From positions 62,001 through 126,000 of the forward strand of contig NZ_JANTYS010000002.1 of the NCBI RefSeq assembly GCF_024808255.1: a stretch of 64,000 nucleotides of DNA, read 5' to 3'. The position numbers and the translations under genes are program-made. The notes beneath the pieces were generated by a model. It had not been told where the DNA came from. It did not search any database and saw nothing but the letters and a program-made list of their open reading frames with translations. Source of the DNA: Mucilaginibacter dorajii. Lineage in GTDB: Bacteria > Bacteroidota > Bacteroidia > Sphingobacteriales > Sphingobacteriaceae. Each line of letters begins with the position of its first letter. Within the stretch, counting starts at the first letter, position 1. Shown in pieces: positions 33,656-43,627 of the stretch.

Positions 33656-36361
33656 TCAAGGAATTTGTCCAGATGTATCTAATTCCAAGCCGGAATCAAT
33701 ACCCTTATATTTTGCAGCAATTCCTTGTGTCATCCATTTCGGCGGCAGAGTGCCCTTTAAGTAGTGGTCAAAAAACTGTTGCATCCTAATGGTGAAATCC
33801 AATTTATTATTTTCATTATAGATTGAGTGACCTTCTTTATCATATTCCAACATCCACGCTTTCTTATTAGATCTCCTCAATGCCATAAACAATTCCACAG
33901 CTTGTGAGAATAGTATTGACCCATCATTTCTATTATGCACGATCAAAAGTGGAGTTGTCATTTTACCAATATGAAAAATGGGGGAGTTTTCAACAAAAAT
34001 CGCGGGGTATTCCCAAGGCAAAACACCGAGGTTTCGCTGACCTATATCGGCAGAAACTTCATTATTATGTCCTCCCGGTCTAAGACTACCGTACTCACTG
34101 ATAATATCCGTCGGCCCGGCCATTTCACAAGCTGCCGCAAAAATATTTGTCCCAGTTGCGATTACGTTAGTTTCATACCCCCCAAAGCTTTGTCCCTGAA
34201 TGCCCATTCGCATTGTATCTATGTAGGTAAAACAACCCAAATATTTTGCAGCAGAGTTTACAACATTAATAATATTTTCAGCGGTTTTACCAGTCTTGTA
34301 GTACATATCAGGTTCAAATACTAAATAACCTCGACTTACATACCAAGGAATGTTTATGTTGTCGCCTGATAATTCCGGGTTCCGATAAACATTTAAACCT
34401 TCACTACGACGCTCATAATAGTTAAATATAATTGGATATTTTTTTTTTGAATCGAAGTCTTCAGGTTTAAAAAGAATCCCATCAGATTTTAACCCATCAG
34501 GTAAAGTCCAAGTAACCAATTCGGCAGTCAACCAATTATATCTGTTTTGTGGATGCAAATCGGATATAGGCGCAAATGATTTAAAGTCATAGGTATAGTA
34601 TAAGTTAGGAGCGTCGTTGGCGCTCATCCTTCTAACGACAAATACGTTTGCTTCCTTTGCCTTAATCGGGATAAAATTTGTCGGATCGTCAGCCCCTCTC
34701 CAAGTAACTAATGACGTTGGAGAAAAATAATAAGCATGAGAATCCATAGTCAGTTTTATAGGATCTTTATGTTGACGTCTTTTAACTTTCCAGAATCCAT
34801 TTTGTTTATTTTCAGAGTTAAACGCCCAAAGTAGAATTTCGTCCGGCTTGCTTAGACCGGCTTCATAATCACCCAATACCCTAAATCTTATTTTATTTCT
34901 ATTTCCATAACCATTTGTTACATTAGTAGGTTTGCCTTTCCCATTTGGATCTATTTGCCAAATATCATTTTGATCGTATACTAATAAAGTATGATCTTTT
35001 GTTAACCAAACAGGCATATCGTAAGTTGCTCCTTGATTACTTAATTTATCTGCTTCACCCCGTTGATTGATGCCTAATGGTTCTGTAATAGATGATGAAA
35101 TATTTCGAATATCTCCAGAAGAGATCTCGTAACTGTAATATTGTTGTGACTTACGATTAAACCAAACTACGAAACGCTCATCCGGCGAAATCATAGCATC
35201 TTGAAATGAAGGATAACTTGATTCAAAAATTTTGGTTTTCTTACCATCGTTAATATTGACAACATATAACGATTTCAATTCTTTATTCCAATGAAATTCA
35301 TCATCAGATACTTTTGCGGTTAACAAAACGTAATTTTTTACCATTCTATCAGGGATAAAAAAATAGTTTTCATCTTCCAATTGAATAGTTTTTCCATCGT
35401 TAATATTCACAACAGCCAAATAATTTTGATTGTATTGCTCTGACAATTCAAATAATTGTTTTTCTTGCAACACCTTATCCCTATAAGACCAAACATTTAT
35501 TGTTTTAGAAATTATAAGATTATTTAATGTGCTGAAACTGCTCTTTTTTGACAATTTAACTTGGAAAAACACCTTATTATCGTGTTTATTAAAGGAAATT
35601 TGGCCATCACTAATACAGAAGCCGTTTTGGATACCATCTTTACTATTATTTGCTAAATCCTTGGTAATCTCCGTTCCATGGTTAAAATACCTTAGCGATA
35701 CATTTTCCTGCTCTGAGGATATAAATGCAATGTTATTTCCACTATTATCAAATGCCAAGTTTAACGTGTTAAAACTTTCAGGAATTGCTCGCTCTATGTT
35801 TGTCTTAATATCAAGCCAGATCAGTCCATTGATGTTTTTTATGACTATAGCATTTCCTTCCTTATTAATCCATTGACGCTCCACTCCATAAAACGATTTT
35901 TCATTTTCAGAATCCAAGTTAATAACGGTAAATTTCTGTTGATCACCATTGAGTTGATAAGCTATAAATTGAGCTTTGCCATAATGTGGTGTCGAAAAGG
36001 ATTTCACATTCAAAATGTATTGTTTACTTTGTTTTAGTAAATCAAGCACTAATAAGCTATCACCTGGCAGCAACGCAACTAGTCTTCTGCTGTCGGAGGT
36101 AAAGCAAAGATTATCTGTCCCATTAAATTCAAATTTAAAACTACCAACTATTGATTTTACAATTATAAAACTCCCTTTTTGTTTGGAACCATACTGAAAC
36201 GCAACATATTTGCCATCATTAGTAAGTATGCTACTATTGAGATTTATATCTCGCAAGGAAGGCCAATTATCACATGCATCTTTATCAATAACCTTTTTTT
36301 GTGCCCATGTTAATGTAACGATAGAAAAGTTAAGCAAAAACACCGTCCAAAGTAATTTCAT
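33656..36361 (-). CDS. S9-family prolyl oligopeptidase-like serine peptidase, exported
   Basis: A 901-aa protein with a signal peptide (FLLNFSIVTLTWAQ). The N-terminal two thirds form a beta-propeller-like region. The alpha/beta hydrolase end has GIQGQSFGGYETN (Ser nucleophile in GQSFGG), Asp in VHNRNDGSILF and His in DKEGHSIY. It removes dipeptides or oligopeptides from extracellular peptides. It sits after SusD and matches its AT-rich style by eye. Confidence 0.9.
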   Translation of the reverse strand: MKLLWTVFLLNFSIVTLTWAQKKVIDKDACDNWPSLRDINLNSSILTNDGKYVAFQYGSKQKGSFIIVKSIVGSFKFEFNGTDNLCFTSDSRRLVALLPGDSLLVLDLLKQSKQYILNVKSFSTPHYGKAQFIAYQLNGDQQKFTVINLDSENEKSFYGVERQWINKEGNAIVIKNINGLIWLDIKTNIERAIPESFNTLNLAFDNSGNNIAFISSEQENVSLRYFNHGTEITKDLANNSKDGIQNGFCISDGQISFNKHDNKVFFQVKLSKKSSFSTLNNLIISKTINVWSYRDKVLQEKQLFELSEQYNQNYLAVVNINDGKTIQLEDENYFFIPDRMVKNYVLLTAKVSDDEFHWNKELKSLYVVNINDGKKTKIFESSYPSFQDAMISPDERFVVWFNRKSQQYYSYEISSGDIRNISSSITEPLGINQRGEADKLSNQGATYDMPVWLTKDHTLLVYDQNDIWQIDPNGKGKPTNVTNGYGNRNKIRFRVLGDYEAGLSKPDEILLWAFNSENKQNGFWKVKRRQHKDPIKLTMDSHAYYFSPTSLVTWRGADDPTNFIPIKAKEANVFVVRRMSANDAPNLYYTYDFKSFAPISDLHPQNRYNWLTAELVTWTLPDGLKSDGILFKPEDFDSKKKYPIIFNYYERRSEGLNVYRNPELSGDNINIPWYVSRGYLVFEPDMYYKTGKTAENIINVVNSAAKYLGCFTYIDTMRMGIQGQSFGGYETNVIATGTNIFAAACEMAGPTDIISEYGSLRPGGHNNEVSADIGQRNLGVLPWEYPAIFVENSPIFHIGKMTTPLLIVHNRNDGSILFSQAVELFMALRRSNKKAWMLEYDKEGHSIYNENNKLDFTIRMQQFFDHYLKGTLPPKWMTQGIAAKYKGIDSGLELDTSGQIP

Positions 36362-36405
36362 TTTTTATCTTTATTAGTTTGAATAAATTCCTTAAACTTT
36401 TTTAG

Positions 36406-36430
36406 TACCGCATAGCGCTTCTATGCGGTA
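36406..36430 (-). terminator. Hairpin after susD
   Basis: Read leftward: TACCGCATAG / CTATGCGGTA, a 10-bp perfect stem with a 5-nt loop, followed by TACT and an A-rich rather than T-rich tract. It lies between susD and the S9 gene. It could be a partial terminator or a processing/stability hairpin separating SusCD from the downstream enzymes. Confidence 0.55.
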
Positions 36431-36465
36431 ATAAAAAAATAAGCCTTTACAATAAAATTTATTTT

Positions 36466-37929
36466 CTATTGCTGTGGGTATCCAGGATTTTGATGCCCAG
36501 TTAAATTTGGGTTCGCTTTGAGATCTGCAACGGGAATAGCATACAAGGCTTTAAATGACGCCCATGTCCCTCCCTTACTGATAGAAACCGTTGGCATAAC
36601 ATTTTCTATCTCACCTGTTCGTTTTAGATCCAACCAGCGATGGCCCCCTTCGGTAAATAATTCAACTTGCCGCTCTTTATATATTAAATTTATTATTGCC
36701 GTCTGACTATTTGCATTAATATTTCCCAATCCAGCCCTAGCTCGAATTAAGTTAATATCTTCAGTTGCGGAATTTGCTCCTGTTATTTTACCCTGTTGTG
36801 CCCTAGCTTCCGCCCTGATCAAATATTGTTCCCCAAGTCGAAACATCATTGAATACTCTGTTATAGAAACACTATTACCATCAGTTTTATATTTATGAAC
36901 AAAAGGGTAGGTAGTCCCATTTGCAGATATGGAGTCGGCCCATTGAATTTTTCTGTTATCACCAGATTCAAATGATTTCCATAACTGTGAACTTAAAAAT
37001 ACTGGCCGTCCTTGAGAGGGGTTGGGGCCGTTATCTGAATGAAGAAGGTTAAATAAAAGGCCATCTAGATTATCAAGTGTTTGTCTGTTTTGCAGTGCCC
37101 AAATTGCTTCTTGACTGTTACTTAAAAAAACCTGGTCTAAGGATTCCAATTTATACTTACTATTTGCAATAATTGATGATGCTTGGGTCTCTGCTTTATC
37201 CCATTGCTTTGTGTATAGATAAACCCTAGCTAATAATGCGGTCGCAACTGATTTATTGGGACGAACCCGTTCCGAGGTAGTAGTGGATGCATCAGCGGAA
37301 ACATATTCGTCATTTAGCAATTCTTGTGCTTCCAATAAATCGCTGATTATTTTTTGATAAACTATAACATTGTTTGACCGCGGCGCGACGGAATTTATTT
37401 TATAATTTGTGCTTTCAAGCAGCGGAACATCACCATAAAGGTTGACCAAGTAAAAGTAGCAGAATGCTCGGATTACTTTGGCTTCGCCAAGGAGTTGCTT
37501 TTTAACCTGGTCAGATATACCTTTTGAAGATTGTATGCTTTCTATCGCGTCATTAGCTCTGAATATATATGCATATAGATCAGGCCAGAATTCTGATCCG
37601 GTCGGATAAGTCGATACATTTTGATACAAATTTTGTAAGCTCTGATCATTGCTACTTGGATCAAGAGTTAATTCATCCGAAGAGAGGCCTGTTCTTAAAG
37701 ATATTCCACTTATTCCTTGAACAAAGCTACCCTGCACCATTGATGCATAAATCCCAGTTAAAACACTTGCAGCACCCGAATTTGAATTGTATATTTCTGT
37801 TCCAGTAATTGCCTGGATCGGAGGATCGACCTCCACAAACTTTTTGCAACTTGATAAACATAAAATGATGGCAACACAAACTTTGGATAAGATCCTGAAT
37901 TTGGATATGTTATTTTTTAATGATTTCAT
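36466..37929 (-). CDS. susD: SusD/RagB-family outer-membrane lipoprotein
   Basis: A 487-aa protein with a lipobox ending CLSSC at about residue 28. Family features: a TPR-like helical frame, RANDAIESIQ, LGEAKVIRAFCYFYLVNLYGDVPLL and the C-terminal RQVELFTEGGHRWLDLKRTGE. It caps the SusC transporter and binds the oligomeric substrate. It starts 16 nt after susC ends. Confidence 0.94.
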   Translation of the reverse strand: MKSLKNNISKFRILSKVCVAIILCLSSCKKFVEVDPPIQAITGTEIYNSNSGAASVLTGIYASMVQGSFVQGISGISLRTGLSSDELTLDPSSNDQSLQNLYQNVSTYPTGSEFWPDLYAYIFRANDAIESIQSSKGISDQVKKQLLGEAKVIRAFCYFYLVNLYGDVPLLESTNYKINSVAPRSNNVIVYQKIISDLLEAQELLNDEYVSADASTTTSERVRPNKSVATALLARVYLYTKQWDKAETQASSIIANSKYKLESLDQVFLSNSQEAIWALQNRQTLDNLDGLLFNLLHSDNGPNPSQGRPVFLSSQLWKSFESGDNRKIQWADSISANGTTYPFVHKYKTDGNSVSITEYSMMFRLGEQYLIRAEARAQQGKITGANSATEDINLIRARAGLGNINANSQTAIINLIYKERQVELFTEGGHRWLDLKRTGEIENVMPTVSISKGGTWASFKALYAIPVADLKANPNLTGHQNPGYPQQ

Positions 37930-37945
37930 TTCGTTTAAATTTTAA

Positions 37946-40900
37946 TTAAAATCCAATCTTTATTCCGGCCATTATAGTTCTTAATGGAGGTAAATTAAAC
38001 ATGCTTTGGGTTTCAGGATCAAAACCTTTATATTTTGTAATAGTAAATAGATTTTGCCCTTGAATAGAAAATTTAAGAGTCTTCAATCGTAACTTTTGCC
38101 GCCATTTTTCAGGTATGGAATATGACAAAGCCGCGTTTTTTAAGCGAATAAACGAAGCATCGGTATAAGCTATATCGCTTTGCTTTTCAAAATCTCTATA
38201 GATGGACCCTAAACCGGTAGTTGAAAATTTTTGAAAGATGGCGATGTCCCCAGGCTTTTTCCATTCTAATCCAGATATTTCAGCTAACTGGTTATATCGT
38301 GAAGCGCCTGGAAAGGCCGAGTTTTGATATAATGGGTTAATGCCCATTTGTTTGGTAAATTGTAAAAACACATCAAAACTCCAGCCTCTATATGAGACCG
38401 TATTAGAGAATCCCCCATAAAACTTTGGCGAAGTCGTAATACGAACATACTTGCCAAATTTCGGAAAATCGTTTGTTGATGGATTACTTACGATGTTGCC
38501 GTTGGCATCCTTGAATTGATACAAACCAGTTGTTGGATTAACGCCTGCAGATTTGTATACGTCTACGTAGCCGTAGAATGGCTGCCCAATTACGCTTTGT
38601 GCATAAGCAGAATTCGATAAATTTGGATAGCTTATTAATTTGTTCCGGTTGATGGTAAAATTAAAATTAGTCACCCATTGCCATTCATTAGTTTTAATAT
38701 TAACTGTACTTAACGTAACCTCGATACCTGTATTTTGAATTAATGCTGGCAAGTTAGTCACGAGATTTCCATAACCGGCCATTGATGGAAAAGGGTAATT
38801 TATGAGTTGGTTATCTGATCGATTCCGGAAATAGCTGGCTGAAAAAAGAATGCGATCTTTTAAAAAACCGGACTCAAAACCAAGTTCCATTTTACGTGTA
38901 GTTTCCCAATGATAGTAAGGGTTATAAAGCCCGTTACTCATATAACCAGTTGCGCCTTGATAAGGAGTAGTCCCTGTACTTATATATTGTTGCAAATACT
39001 TGTAGTCACCAATTCCATCATTTCCAGAGGTGCCATAACTGAAGCGCAATTTACCGAAACTTAAAAAAGGTATTTTATTTTTAAAGAAGTTCTCCTCAGA
39101 AAATATCCATGCTGCTGCTGCCGATCCAAAATTTCCGAATTGATTACCAGGGCCAAAACGACTGCTGCCATCCCGTCTGGCGTTCAAACTAATTAGATAT
39201 TTACTTTCATAATTGTAAGTTACTCGTGCAAACAAAGCATTGTATTTATATTGCGATGAAGTATTCCTATGTACTAATATGTTAGACGCTGCGTCCTGGC
39301 TCATCAATAGCGCATCACTTGAAAACCCCTGTAAACTAAGAGCTTGGCTTTCTACAGCGTTACTTTGAATAGCTGCTCCGAATAAAACATTTATTGTCCC
39401 CTTTGAAAGTGCCGCATTATAGCTCATTTGGGGTTCAACGCTATAATTTTTTACCAAACTAGATTGAAACGATGATGTTCGTGCCAAATCCCCCATTGCC
39501 AAAGCAAAGTCCGGAGGATAACTGCTCGATGGCTGACCTTGATAGGAACTTCCTCGCAACTCATTGTATCCCGCATTGGTTTTAATTAAAAAATGTCCGA
39601 ATTTATAGCTCAAGCTTACGTTGGAGGTTAAGGTATTATTTTTAACTACATACTGTTGAGATAATAATGCAGAATATGGCAAATTCAACCAAGTTGTTGC
39701 AGCACCAGTGGCAGGATATAAAGCCCAGTTCACGCTGCCATCGCTATTGTACGCAGGTGGTGCATTTGGTTCAGTAATAATCCCTAAATTTGTAAAATCA
39801 ATAGCTGGCAAAGTCGAGTTCTCGACTATATAGCTGCCAGTTAGCATAGCAGAAAAATTTTTATCTTGAGAATTTCCAGTGATGCTAAAGTGAGTTCCTC
39901 CCTTATTTTGATTATTACTACCAGGAAAAACAGTAGACTCAGAATGATAATTTCCGCCAACCAAATACTGTATATTTTCGGTTCCACCTAAAACAGAGGC
40001 TTGCATATCGGTATTGTTACCTGTTCCTCCTATCAAAACTTTTTCCCAGTTAGTATACCTATTCTGATCCCACAACATTAAATCAGGATAAACTCCCGAA
40101 TAAGCTGGATCGCTAAGCCGTGAAATACGACCATCGTTAGTAAGTGCCTCCCTCCGCATTGAGAGGTATTGTTGAGTATTCATCATCTTAATCATATGTC
40201 CGACCTGAGAAATACCGTGTTGAACATTTACATCTACCTGTGTTGTACCGGGCTTCCCGGTTTTAGTAGTAATTAGTATTACTCCATTTGCTCCTCTAGA
40301 ACCATATATAGCTGTTGCATCGGCATCTTTTAAAATACTGATTGATTCGATGTCGTTAGGATTAATAAAACTTAGGGGTGAAACACCATCACCTAATGCG
40401 CCTACAGCATTCGAGATTCCGCCACCAGTAAGAGCTGGCGCTAAACTTGTATATGGCACTCCGTCAACTAAATAAAGAGGATCACTTTTTTGATTTAAAC
40501 TATTTTGGCCCCTTATCTGAACAGTCACTGGAGCACCGGGAAGTCCACTACTGGGTGTTACAATTACCCCTGCGACGCGCCCCTGCAATGCATATAATGG
40601 GTTATTAACCGGTTGCTTTTCAATATCAGCCGATCTTACTGATGCAACATTTCCTGTTGATAATCTTTCTGTAGTCTGACCATATGCAATGACCTTTACT
40701 TCGTCCAGTTTTGAATTACTGAGTTCTAGAGTAATTGTTCCGAGATCAGCACTCGCATTAACCTCTTTAGTCAAATAACCTATGTAAGAAATAACTATAA
40801 TGGCATTTTCATTCACCTTTTTTAAAATGAAGTTACCGTCTTTATCGGTTATGGTAACTTGGCTTTCATCCTTCAACTTCATAGTTACTCCTTGAAGCGG

Positions 40901-41338
40901 TAAACCTTTCTCATCCACCACACGGCCATGCACATCAATAACAGCAAAAGCAGCTTTAACATTGTCGAGAAAGGTGGCTTCTTTCTTTCTGATAGTTATG
41001 CGATTATCACTAATCTCATAGGTAAAGGGTAAATCCTTTAATACTGACTTTAAAGCATCTTCTACAGATACGTCCGTAACCGAAATACTTACACGTTGAT
41101 TGGGTTTAATCGCTTTTCCATCATAGAAAAAGTCATAGCCACTTTGTTTCCTTATTTCCTTAAAAACAGATTCCAGTGGCGTATTGCGCTGATTTAGAGT
41201 AATGCGCTGGGCAAAAGTCGCGGCGCTAACCTGCATTAGGGATGCTATTAATATTACGGTGGTTAATCGCATAATCAGCCATATTTTGTGGTATAGCCTC
41301 TCAGGTACACCAAGTTTCCTCGTATAAAATTTATACAT
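37946..41338 (-). CDS. susC: SusC/RagA TonB-linked outer-membrane transporter with STN domain
   Basis: 1,130 aa from MYKFYTRKLG (a longer frame exists but lacks sense as signal). After the signal peptide (ILIASLMQVSAATFAQ) comes an STN/secretin-like signalling domain (LESVFKEIRKQSGYDFFYD), then a carboxypeptidase-like domain (GRVVDEKGLPLQGVTMKL), then plug and barrel with LYALQGRVAGV and VDGVPY. The STN domain shows it can signal through FecR to the ECF sigma factor upstream. Confidence 0.93.
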   Translation of the reverse strand: MYKFYTRKLGVPERLYHKIWLIMRLTTVILIASLMQVSAATFAQRITLNQRNTPLESVFKEIRKQSGYDFFYDGKAIKPNQRVSISVTDVSVEDALKSVLKDLPFTYEISDNRITIRKKEATFLDNVKAAFAVIDVHGRVVDEKGLPLQGVTMKLKDESQVTITDKDGNFILKKVNENAIIVISYIGYLTKEVNASADLGTITLELSNSKLDEVKVIAYGQTTERLSTGNVASVRSADIEKQPVNNPLYALQGRVAGVIVTPSSGLPGAPVTVQIRGQNSLNQKSDPLYLVDGVPYTSLAPALTGGGISNAVGALGDGVSPLSFINPNDIESISILKDADATAIYGSRGANGVILITTKTGKPGTTQVDVNVQHGISQVGHMIKMMNTQQYLSMRREALTNDGRISRLSDPAYSGVYPDLMLWDQNRYTNWEKVLIGGTGNNTDMQASVLGGTENIQYLVGGNYHSESTVFPGSNNQNKGGTHFSITGNSQDKNFSAMLTGSYIVENSTLPAIDFTNLGIITEPNAPPAYNSDGSVNWALYPATGAATTWLNLPYSALLSQQYVVKNNTLTSNVSLSYKFGHFLIKTNAGYNELRGSSYQGQPSSSYPPDFALAMGDLARTSSFQSSLVKNYSVEPQMSYNAALSKGTINVLFGAAIQSNAVESQALSLQGFSSDALLMSQDAASNILVHRNTSSQYKYNALFARVTYNYESKYLISLNARRDGSSRFGPGNQFGNFGSAAAAWIFSEENFFKNKIPFLSFGKLRFSYGTSGNDGIGDYKYLQQYISTGTTPYQGATGYMSNGLYNPYYHWETTRKMELGFESGFLKDRILFSASYFRNRSDNQLINYPFPSMAGYGNLVTNLPALIQNTGIEVTLSTVNIKTNEWQWVTNFNFTINRNKLISYPNLSNSAYAQSVIGQPFYGYVDVYKSAGVNPTTGLYQFKDANGNIVSNPSTNDFPKFGKYVRITTSPKFYGGFSNTVSYRGWSFDVFLQFTKQMGINPLYQNSAFPGASRYNQLAEISGLEWKKPGDIAIFQKFSTTGLGSIYRDFEKQSDIAYTDASFIRLKNAALSYSIPEKWRQKLRLKTLKFSIQGQNLFTITKYKGFDPETQSMFNLPPLRTIMAGIKIGF

Positions 41339-41621
41339 TTGTTTAGTTTGGTTTATGCAGGCTGCCTCTTGCTTCGAAACTTGGGCATACTGCTGGTAAA
41401 CAGTTGATTTCAAATTAATTGTCCAAACGGCGACCAGGGGTGTTAGTAGCACTTCTGGTTTTTTCGCTTTAGGTCTGTTTTGCTATTGTGCTCAAGAGGC
41501 CTCTGGCGTTCGTTTTTAAGCCGCGGCTTTATCGTCGTAAATGTCTTATCATCTTCTCAATGGTTTAATGGTGATTGAATCTGTGAATAATCTGTTCATA
41601 GGAGATGATTTCTTTATAAAA

Positions 41622-42797
41622 CTATTTTGAGACATAGATCTTTTTACCTTCTACTTTAAAATGCACCAATCGGGAAGATTCGATGAATTTCAAAACCGCT
41701 GATAATTTTTGTTTCCTTGAAATCCACCCACCGGTTTCCATATCATCAGGAACTGACTTATCATATATGATTTCCACATCATACCAACGGGCAACCTTTC
41801 TCATAGCGACTTTAAAATCCACATGATTTAAGTTAAAGTCGCCGTTTTTCCAGTCTGTTATATTGTCTACATCAACTGTAGCGACCTTAATACCAGCACC
41901 ATTATTGATGGCTTGTTCTCCTGGCTTTATGACTTGCTTATTTGTACCGGATGTGACTTTTACTGAACCTTCCAAAAGTGTTGTTGCTACAGCAGGCTCG
42001 TCTTTATAAGAATTGATATTGAAATGTGTACCCAATACCTCTACATCCTGCTTATCCGTATGTACAATAAAAGGATGTGCCTTATCTTTTGCAATCTCAA
42101 AATAAGCTTCACCAGTCAGACTGACCATACGTTTACCGTTGTCATTAAGCGCCGTGTTATACGTAAGGCTTGATGCGGAATTTAACCACACGTCAGAACC
42201 ATCCGGTAAGTGGACTTTATAAGTTTCTCCATTGTCCGTAGAAAGTGTATTCATCTTACTGCCTTGGGACGCATCCTGAACATTGTAAACTAATTGCCCG
42301 TTTGCCGTTTTACTAATGGTGACACCCGCTTCTTTGACAAGTTTGCCATTGACTGCTTGAGTCAATATGATTTTTTTACCGCTGGCCAAAATCAGCGTTG
42401 CGCCCTGGTGGCCTGGGGCAACATCATTAGCGACCAATTGACTATTATCTTTCGATGGTTTATTTTGAGTATAATATAACAGGCCACCACCAGCCAATAT
42501 TAAAATGGCTGCCGCTGCTGCCCAGCGTCTAAAGAAAGGATAATTTGACTTTTCAGAGGATGGTTGCTGAATTCTTATAGCAGCCTCAATATTTCCGTAA
42601 ACCCGATTAATTCGTTCAATATCCTGTGGCTCCGGAAGTGCGTTATCTTTGAGTTCAGCCTGCATAAGCGCTGTGATTTCAGCATCTAAGCTGTTATCCT
42701 TAGTCAACTCAAAATAAGCCGCTAACTCTTCCTTACTGGCGGTGCCGTCGGCAAGCTTCTTAAAAAGGTAGGCAATATCTGATTCGTCCTCCGCCAT
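41622..42797 (-). CDS. FecR-type anti-sigma factor
   Basis: A 391-aa protein. The cytoplasmic N-terminus is about 90 residues and the single membrane segment is AAAAAILILAGGGLLYYTQ. The periplasmic FecR domain holds YKVHLPDGSDVWLNSASSLTYN and GEAYFEIAKDKAHPF; the C-terminal domain resembles DUF4974 (LNHVDFKVAMRKVARWYDVEI). It passes the SusC signal to the sigma factor. Confidence 0.93.
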   Translation of the reverse strand: MAEDESDIAYLFKKLADGTASKEELAAYFELTKDNSLDAEITALMQAELKDNALPEPQDIERINRVYGNIEAAIRIQQPSSEKSNYPFFRRWAAAAAILILAGGGLLYYTQNKPSKDNSQLVANDVAPGHQGATLILASGKKIILTQAVNGKLVKEAGVTISKTANGQLVYNVQDASQGSKMNTLSTDNGETYKVHLPDGSDVWLNSASSLTYNTALNDNGKRMVSLTGEAYFEIAKDKAHPFIVHTDKQDVEVLGTHFNINSYKDEPAVATTLLEGSVKVTSGTNKQVIKPGEQAINNGAGIKVATVDVDNITDWKNGDFNLNHVDFKVAMRKVARWYDVEIIYDKSVPDDMETGGWISRKQKLSAVLKFIESSRLVHFKVEGKKIYVSK

Positions 42798-42926
42798 AGC
42801 TTATCTAATAATTGTGTTATATGTGAATACTCTCACCATTTATCTCTAAGACGTAAGTACTCAAACGCAACTACTATTCGCGATATCGATTTTTTAACAA
42901 AAAAATAATGGGAATTTAATCTCGAC

Positions 42927-43529
42927 CTATTTTCGGGTAAGAAAATAGAAAACAGCATAGGAAAACAGGTCTGCTCTTTTCTCCATAAATGTGCGTATGT
43001 GCTTCATGGCAGATACCATCTGGTTGGCAACTGTACTTTTTGAAATATCCAGTCGCTCAGCAATCTGATCATGGCTTAAACCTTCCACACGGCTTAACTG
43101 GTAAATCAGCTTGCGTTGCTGCGGAAGTAAATTAATGGCCTCTTCCAACACAGCAGCGCTATCGTTGTAAAGCACTTTTTCTTCTGTCTCGTTACTTAAC
43201 TCCGTTGATAGATAAGTTACCTTTTCCAATAGCCGCTTATTACTGGCAATCTTTCGCTGGTAATCCAGCGTCTTATTGCTCGCCATTTGAAAGATATAAG
43301 AAGATTTATTGCTGACATCTACCAACTGCTCACGCTTTGACCAAAGTAAAATAAATACATCCTGTATGATCTCTTCCGTAAGTTCGGGTAGACGAACCAT
43401 CCGGTCAACAAAAGGGAACAGCCGTGAACTGTAATACCGGTAAATGGTTTCGAAAGCACGTTCATCGCCCTCGGACAGTTGCTTAAACAACTGCTCTTCG
43501 TTCAATAAATATTGGCTCGCTTTCGACAT
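42927..43529 (-). CDS. ECF RNA polymerase sigma factor
   Basis: A 200-aa sigma-70-like protein. Region 2 is at 20-85 (FETIYRYYSSRLFPF; LTEEIIQDVFILLW) and region 4 at 125-180 (LLPQQRKLIYQLSRVEGLSHDQIAERLDISKSTVANQM). The tail is short and hydrophobic. With FecR (129 nt downstream) and the STN-type SusC it forms a trans-envelope signalling set controlling the uptake cluster. Confidence 0.92.
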   Translation of the reverse strand: MSKASQYLLNEEQLFKQLSEGDERAFETIYRYYSSRLFPFVDRMVRLPELTEEIIQDVFILLWSKREQLVDVSNKSSYIFQMASNKTLDYQRKIASNKRLLEKVTYLSTELSNETEEKVLYNDSAAVLEEAINLLPQQRKLIYQLSRVEGLSHDQIAERLDISKSTVANQMVSAMKHIRTFMEKRADLFSYAVFYFLTRK

Positions 43530-43627
43530 GATTTACTTGTTCCCTTGCTTTAAATTTACGCAAAATTTACGGCAATGTTACTTATAAAATCTTTAAAAAG
43601 TGACAGATTAACCTATGATTGAAATGT

